This document shows positions 5,149 through 8,276 of a DNA stretch of 8,276 bases, piece by piece. The DNA comes from Chloroflexota bacterium. GTDB lineage: Bacteria; Chloroflexota; Limnocylindria; Limnocylindrales; CSP1-4. The DNA is taken from contig JACCQX010000138.1 in assembly GCA_013813905.1 (NCBI GenBank), forward strand, positions 1-8,276, written 5' to 3'. Position 1 is the stretch's first letter. Every line of letters begins with the position of its first letter. A program made the translations under genes and the position numbers. The notes below the pieces were generated by a model. The model did not search any database. It saw nothing but the letters and a program-made list of their open reading frames with translations, and was not told where the DNA came from.

Positions 5149-5916
5149 TCAGTCCTCGTTCTTGCGCACGACCAGGAAGTGCGAGAGGCCGAAGGTGTGC
5201 AGGGGCGTCTGCTCGGCCGTGTATAGGCCCCGCCGCAAGGCCCCGCCCAGGAAGCGGTGCCTGGCCGAGAGGTTGTCGAAGCCGGGGTAGATGACCCGGT
5301 GGTGCACGAGCTTCACGGGCAGGTCACGGAATAGCCGCCGGATGCCGCGCCGGGTATAGGCGCGCACGTGGGGCGCGAAACGGTCGCGCAACCGGTCGGG
5401 CAGCCAGTTGATGAGCGGGATGTTGCCGAAGCGATAGCGGCCGCGGAAGTAGGCGCCGTGCGTCTCGAAGGGGTAGAGCCGGTTCGGCGCGAAGTAAACG
5501 ATGTATCCGCCAGGCTTAGTGACGCGCACCGCTTCTTCGGATGTCTTGCGGTCGTCGTCCACATGCTCGATGACCTCGTTGGCGAAGACGAGGTCGAAGT
5601 GGTCGTCCGGGTAGGGCAGCGCCTCACCCTTGGCGCAGACGATGTTCGACAACTCTCGACTGGCCTCCGCGACCCGTTCCGGCTCCACTTCGATGCCGTG
5701 GACCTGGTCGCTGAACTGGCGGAAGCGGCGCACGTAGGTGCCGACGCCACAACCGATGTCCAGCACGCGCGCGCCCTCCAGCGGCACGAACTCGCGCACC
5801 ATCTCGAGGCGCCGGTCCTGGCCGAAGCGCCACGAGTAGGATGGTCGTCCGTGCTCGATCGAGGCGCGAGCGTGGCGTTCGTCCGGAGCTACGGCCGGGG
5901 GTGCATCGATGGTCAT
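5149..5916 (-). CDS. class I SAM-dependent methyltransferase
   Basis: A 255-residue Rossmann-fold methyltransferase of the Methyltransf_11/UbiG-like group. Motif I is VLDIGCGVGTY (51-61). The acidic end of strand 2 is GIEVEPE (74-80), with Glu76 placed to bind the SAM ribose. The next SAM-contact region is KGEALPYPDDHFDLVFANEVIEHV (96-119), and KPGG is at 134-137. The C-terminal part (NRLYPFETHGAYF through PHVRAYTRRGIRRLF, 145-196) is the type seen in methyltransferases acting on polysaccharide, lipid or other small acceptors, so the substrate cannot be named. The start could be ATG at 5916 or the adjacent GTG at 5919; neither has a clear ribosome-binding site, and ATG is preferred. It is transcribed divergently from the thioesterase and has no membrane segment. 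The family is secure, the acceptor unknown. Confidence 0.9.
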   Translation of the reverse strand: MTIDAPPAVAPDERHARASIEHGRPSYSWRFGQDRRLEMVREFVPLEGARVLDIGCGVGTYVRRFRQFSDQVHGIEVEPERVAEASRELSNIVCAKGEALPYPDDHFDLVFANEVIEHVDDDRKTSEEAVRVTKPGGYIVYFAPNRLYPFETHGAYFRGRYRFGNIPLINWLPDRLRDRFAPHVRAYTRRGIRRLFRDLPVKLVHHRVIYPGFDNLSARHRFLGGALRRGLYTAEQTPLHTFGLSHFLVVRKNED

Positions 5917-5963
5917 CACCGGTACGGTACGCGAGAAAGGAACCGGGAGCGCATCATCGGCCG
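5917..5963. promoter_or_regulatory. 47-nt divergent intergenic region
   Basis: This is the only non-coding space between the methyltransferase (-) and thioesterase (+) starts, so it should hold one or both promoters. It contains an overlapping CGGTAC direct repeat (5920-5930) and a small ACCG/CGGT inverted repeat (5918-5921, 5925-5928). GGGAG at 5945-5949 is a distant ribosome-binding-like site for the plus-strand GTG. No clear -10/-35 pair is seen. Confidence 0.3.
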
Positions 5964-6449
5964 GTGAGCCAGCGCAGCCGTCCGCCGCAGGGCCCGTTCC
6001 CGTACCGGCACCCGATCGAGGTCCGCTTCGCTGACACGGACGCCCTGGGTCATGTCAACAACGCGGTCTATCTCTCCTACTTCGAGGCGGCGCGGGCCGG
6101 GTATTACCACGCCATGGCCGGCACCCCCTTCGGGCATGGGGAGATGGGTGCGCGGCACACGTTCCTTGTCGCCGAGGCACGAGTCGCGTGGCGGGCACCG
6201 GCGTTCTTTGGCGAGCCGCTCGTCTGTGAGTGTCGCGTCGCGTGGGTCAGCCGCTCATCGTTCGGGCTGGAGTATCGGCTGAGCGCCGAGGGCTCGTCAG
6301 TGGCGCCAGCGCGGTCGGTCGCGGATGGCGACTCTGTGCAGGTGATGTTCGACCTCAAAGCGGGACGGGTGATGCGTGTGCCGCCCGACCTGCTGGATCT
6401 GATGGACCGCTTCGAGGGCCGGCAGATACTGCGCCGGCGACCGGAGTAG
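5964..6449 (+). CDS. hotdog-fold acyl-CoA thioesterase (4HBT/YbgC-like)
   Basis: About 161 residues from GTG at 5964. The frame is open upstream to 5841, but that stretch is only the antisense of the methyltransferase and has no family resemblance, so GTG is chosen. The signature VRFADTDALGHVNNAVYLSYFEAARAGYY (20-48) is the 4-hydroxybenzoyl-CoA thioesterase/YbgC motif. Asp26, the second Asp of DTD, aligns with the catalytic Asp of that family, and GHVNN packs against the long hotdog helix. Then come strands FLVAEARVAWRAPAFFGEPLVCECRVAWVSRSSFGLEYRL (67-106). The enzyme should hydrolyse an acyl- or aryl-CoA thioester in the cytoplasm. Length is slightly above the usual 130-150. The gene converges on fabF 21 nt downstream, so an association with acyl metabolism is suggestive only. 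Substrate chain length is not predictable. Confidence 0.88.
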   Translation: MSQRSRPPQGPFPYRHPIEVRFADTDALGHVNNAVYLSYFEAARAGYYHAMAGTPFGHGEMGARHTFLVAEARVAWRAPAFFGEPLVCECRVAWVSRSSFGLEYRLSAEGSSVAPARSVADGDSVQVMFDLKAGRVMRVPPDLLDLMDRFEGRQILRRRPE

Positions 6450-6470
6450 AGGCTGCGCTTCAGGCCCGGC

Positions 6471-7739
6471 CTATGCCTCGAAGCGACGGAAGATGGCCAC
6501 CGCGTTCTGACCGCCGAAGCCGAAGCCGTTGATCATGGCCGTGTCCACCCGCGCCTCGCGGGCCACCTTGGGCACGTAGTCCAGGTCGCACTCGGGCAGG
6601 TCGGGATTGTCCAGATTGATGGTCGGCGGGATGACGCCCTCGCGGATGGCCCCGATGGCCGTCAGGGCGCTGATGATGCCGGCTGCACCCAAGAGGTGTC
6701 CGACCATCGATTTCGGCGAGCTGATGGCCACCCGACGGGCGTGCGCGCCCATGGCCGCCTTGATAGCGCGGGTCTCGGTGACATCGTTGAGTGGTGTGGA
6801 CGTACCGTGGGCCACGATGTAGTCGATCTCGTCCGGTGCGACAGCCGCGTCCATCATGGCCTTGGTCATGGCCATGCAGGCGCCGCGTGCCGTCGGGTCC
6901 GGCGCGGAGATGTGGAACGCGTCGGCGGTCATCGCCGCGCCCAGCACCTCGGCCTGGATGGTGGCGCCGCGCTTCAGGGCATGCTCGGCGCTCTCCAGGA
7001 CCACGACCCCGGCACCCTCGCCGTAGAGAAAGCCGTCGCGATCCCGGTCGAACGGCCGCGAGGCGCGCTGGGGCTCATCGTTGCGGCGGGACAGCGCGCC
7101 CATGTTCCCGAGGGCCGCGAACGCCACGGCGAGCAGTGGTGCCTCGGTCCCGCCGGCCAGCACGACATCGGCTTCGCCACGCTGGATCATGCGCAACCCA
7201 TCCTGGAAGCAGATCACCGAGCTGGCGCACGCGGCGACCTGCGTGATGACCGGACCCAGCAGACCGAACTCCATGGAGAGCTGACAGGCGGCCATCGAGC
7301 CGGAAAGTGCCGGGATGGCGAACGGGCTCACCTGTCCGGGTCCACGGGTCTCCAGCACACGTGCCCCTTCGGTCACCTGCTCCTGACCACCGCCGCTCGT
7401 GTTCAGCGCGACCGACACGCGATCGCGCTGCTCCGGCGTCCAATCGCTGAAGTCGAGGCCGCTGTCGGCCACGGCCTCCTTGCCGGCGGCCATCCCGAAG
7501 TGGATGAAGCGGCTCATGCGTCGGGCCATCTTGCGGTCCATGACCGTCGACGGGTCGAAGTCCTTCACTTCGGCGGCGATGCGCACGTCAAAGCCGCTGG
7601 GGTCGAAGGAGGTGATCGGTCCGGCGCCACTCACCCCGGCCACCAGGTTGCGCCAGAAGGTCGGGTGGTCGTTGCCGATGGGCGTGATGGCGCCCACGCC
7701 GGTGACGACAGCGCGGCGCGACAGGTCCTGGTCAGGCAC
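6471..7739 (-). CDS. fabF: 3-oxoacyl-[acyl-carrier-protein] synthase II
   Basis: A 422-residue beta-ketoacyl-ACP synthase II that condenses acyl-ACP with malonyl-ACP in fatty acid elongation. The catalytic set is complete: Cys171 (AACASSV), His311 (AHGTSTP), Lys343 (SPKSM) and His348 (VGHLLGA). All are offset by eight from E. coli FabF (163, 303, 335, 340). The C-terminal GFGFGGQN (405-412) contains the gatekeeper Phe408. The GTG start at 7739 is supported by GAGGAG at 7748-7753 with 8-nt spacing and by VVTGVGAITPIGN (11-23) beginning at the usual distance. The frame is open further upstream to 8027, but that is only the antisense or shifted frame of the next gene. The residues after Cys171 (ASSVICF) differ from the TSGVHNI of E. 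coli, a lineage difference and not a lost residue. It lies 31 nt behind the DUF2236 gene on the same strand, so co-transcription is likely. Confidence 0.96.
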   Translation of the reverse strand: MPDQDLSRRAVVTGVGAITPIGNDHPTFWRNLVAGVSGAGPITSFDPSGFDVRIAAEVKDFDPSTVMDRKMARRMSRFIHFGMAAGKEAVADSGLDFSDWTPEQRDRVSVALNTSGGGQEQVTEGARVLETRGPGQVSPFAIPALSGSMAACQLSMEFGLLGPVITQVAACASSVICFQDGLRMIQRGEADVVLAGGTEAPLLAVAFAALGNMGALSRRNDEPQRASRPFDRDRDGFLYGEGAGVVVLESAEHALKRGATIQAEVLGAAMTADAFHISAPDPTARGACMAMTKAMMDAAVAPDEIDYIVAHGTSTPLNDVTETRAIKAAMGAHARRVAISSPKSMVGHLLGAAGIISALTAIGAIREGVIPPTINLDNPDLPECDLDYVPKVAREARVDTAMINGFGFGGQNAVAIFRRFEA

Positions 7740-7747
7740 GGATGGAG

Positions 7748-7753
7748 CTCCTC
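7748..7753 (-). promoter_or_regulatory. ribosome-binding site deciding the fabF GTG start
   Basis: GAGGAG on the minus strand, 8 nt before the GTG at 7739, is the strongest Shine-Dalgarno match in the window. It lies in the 31-nt gap after the upstream gene's stop and favours GTG over any upstream start. Confidence 0.8.
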
Positions 7754-7770
7754 GGGTGGGTCGCGTGATT

Positions 7771-8276
7771 CTACCGGCCGTGTGCGAGGCGCTCCTCACT
7801 GGGCGAGCGCCCTGCTGGGCGATCTCCGCGCACCCGGCGGGCTCGACGCTCGGCGGCACGAGCCTGGGGCATGGCTCGCCAACCCGGCGGCATGAGGCGG
7901 ACCCAGGTGCGCAGCCCCACCGCGGCGGCGGCCGCGATCGTCTCCCGGCCCGGGCCCCAGGCAAGCCCGAAGCCGGCGCGGATGCGCTCCGGCAGAAGGG
8001 CCAGGCCGGGCAGGGCCGCCAGGTCAAGCAGCGGGCCGGGCACCAGTGGGATGGGCGGTCGAACGATCATGGGCGCCAGACGAAGTGCCGTCGGCGTGAC
8101 CTGGATCGGTCCATCGATGGCCAGCATCTCCGCCCAGTAGCGCTCGAAAGCCGCCCAGTCGGCAGGACTGCGCGCGAGCGGGATCCCGATGCGCACGCCC
8201 ACGGAGCGCGCCTCGCTCCAGAAGCGGTCACGCTCGGCCATGCTCAGGGGATGGACCCAGCGCTCATACGCGCGCA
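7771..8276 (-). CDS. MpaB/DUF2236-family oxygenase-like protein (C-terminal part, 5' end outside window)
   Basis: The last ~168 residues of a protein of the DUF2236 group (latex-clearing protein/MpaB-like, heme-associated oxygenases). The frame is open to the window edge: residues AYERWVHPLS precede the first internal Met, so that Met is not the start. Family-like features are the YERWVHPLSMAERDRFWSEARSVGVRIGIP stretch, the DWAAFERYWAEML helix, and a C-terminal block of LLPERIRAGFGLAWGPGRE followed by RLMPPGWRAMPQARAAERRAR. The basic tail (about 30 residues) is variable. The heme-ligand region of the family lies upstream and cannot be checked, so catalytic competence is unknown. The TAG stop at 7771-7773 is 31 nt from the fabF start. 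Family assignment is by recognition of the C-terminal pattern; the substrate is unknown. Confidence 0.75.
   Translation of the reverse strand, partial: RAYERWVHPLSMAERDRFWSEARSVGVRIGIPLARSPADWAAFERYWAEMLAIDGPIQVTPTALRLAPMIVRPPIPLVPGPLLDLAALPGLALLPERIRAGFGLAWGPGRETIAAAAAVGLRTWVRLMPPGWRAMPQARAAERRARRVRGDRPAGRSPSEERLAHGR

Noticed and set aside
4768..5226. 152-codon plus-strand frame running from the HMA remnant into the methyltransferase 3' end
   Set aside because: It starts inside the HMA region in the wrong frame, lacks a ribosome-binding site, does not restore HMA or ATPase sequence and ends inside the antisense of another gene.
5841..5963. Upstream extension of the thioesterase
   Set aside because: It overlaps the methyltransferase N-terminus antisense and has no hotdog similarity; GTG at 5964 gives a normal family length.
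6696..7895. 399-codon plus-strand frame opposite fabF
   Set aside because: Antisense of a gene with a complete catalytic set; the product is His/Arg/Gly-rich without recognisable domains.
7740..8027. N-terminal extension of FabF by 96 codons
   Set aside because: The extension overlaps the DUF2236 gene in another frame; GAGGAG placed before the GTG at 7739 and normal FabF length support the shorter form.

Overview
The window is very GC-rich, with codon third positions mostly G or C and several GTG and TTG starts. It reads as bacterial chromosome. The KorAB type, the MpaB/DUF2236 protein and the overall style suggest an uncultured Chloroflexota-like lineage (for example Limnocylindria-type genomes) or a comparable high-GC soil or freshwater bacterium. 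That placement is an inference from protein style only. No rRNA, tRNA, CRISPR array, prophage or intact insertion sequence is visible.

Region 1 (1-3733, + strand) is a tightly packed run of five genes. The 3' end of korA is followed after 6 nt by korB; together they form a 2-oxoacid:ferredoxin oxidoreductase, most likely for 2-oxoglutarate. A zinc-ribbon plus tandem-CBS protein starts on a TTG that overlaps the korB stop codon. A degenerate receiver-like protein starts on a TTG just before the CBS gene stops. An M24-family (Xaa-Pro type) metallopeptidase starts at an ATGA overlap. The overlaps predict co-transcription and translational coupling. A possible nucleotide sensor and a pseudo-receiver directly behind KorAB form a plausible, apparently uncharacterised regulatory or accessory module.

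Region 2 (3734-4656, + strand) holds a candidate 41-codon ORF overlapping by ATGA a 233-residue protein. That protein has a disordered, Pro/Ala-rich N-terminal half and a compact C-terminal domain I do not recognise.

Region 3 (4657-5148) holds a 57-codon ORF beginning exactly like a copper-binding HMA domain (GMTCASC). Its homology stops abruptly at a strong GC palindrome, which looks like the remnant of a CopA-type ATPase or CopZ. Upstream is an extended -10-like element and a CsoR-like inverted repeat that overlaps the start codon. The remaining 260 nt show no convincing gene, only small hairpins.

Region 4 (5149-6449) has a class I SAM-dependent methyltransferase (-) diverging from a hotdog-fold acyl-CoA thioesterase (+), with 47 nt between the start codons.

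Region 5 (6471-8276, - strand) has the 3' portion of an MpaB/DUF2236-family oxygenase-like gene, then 31 nt containing a strong ribosome-binding site, then a complete fabF (beta-ketoacyl-ACP synthase II) with an intact catalytic set. fabF converges on the thioesterase gene.
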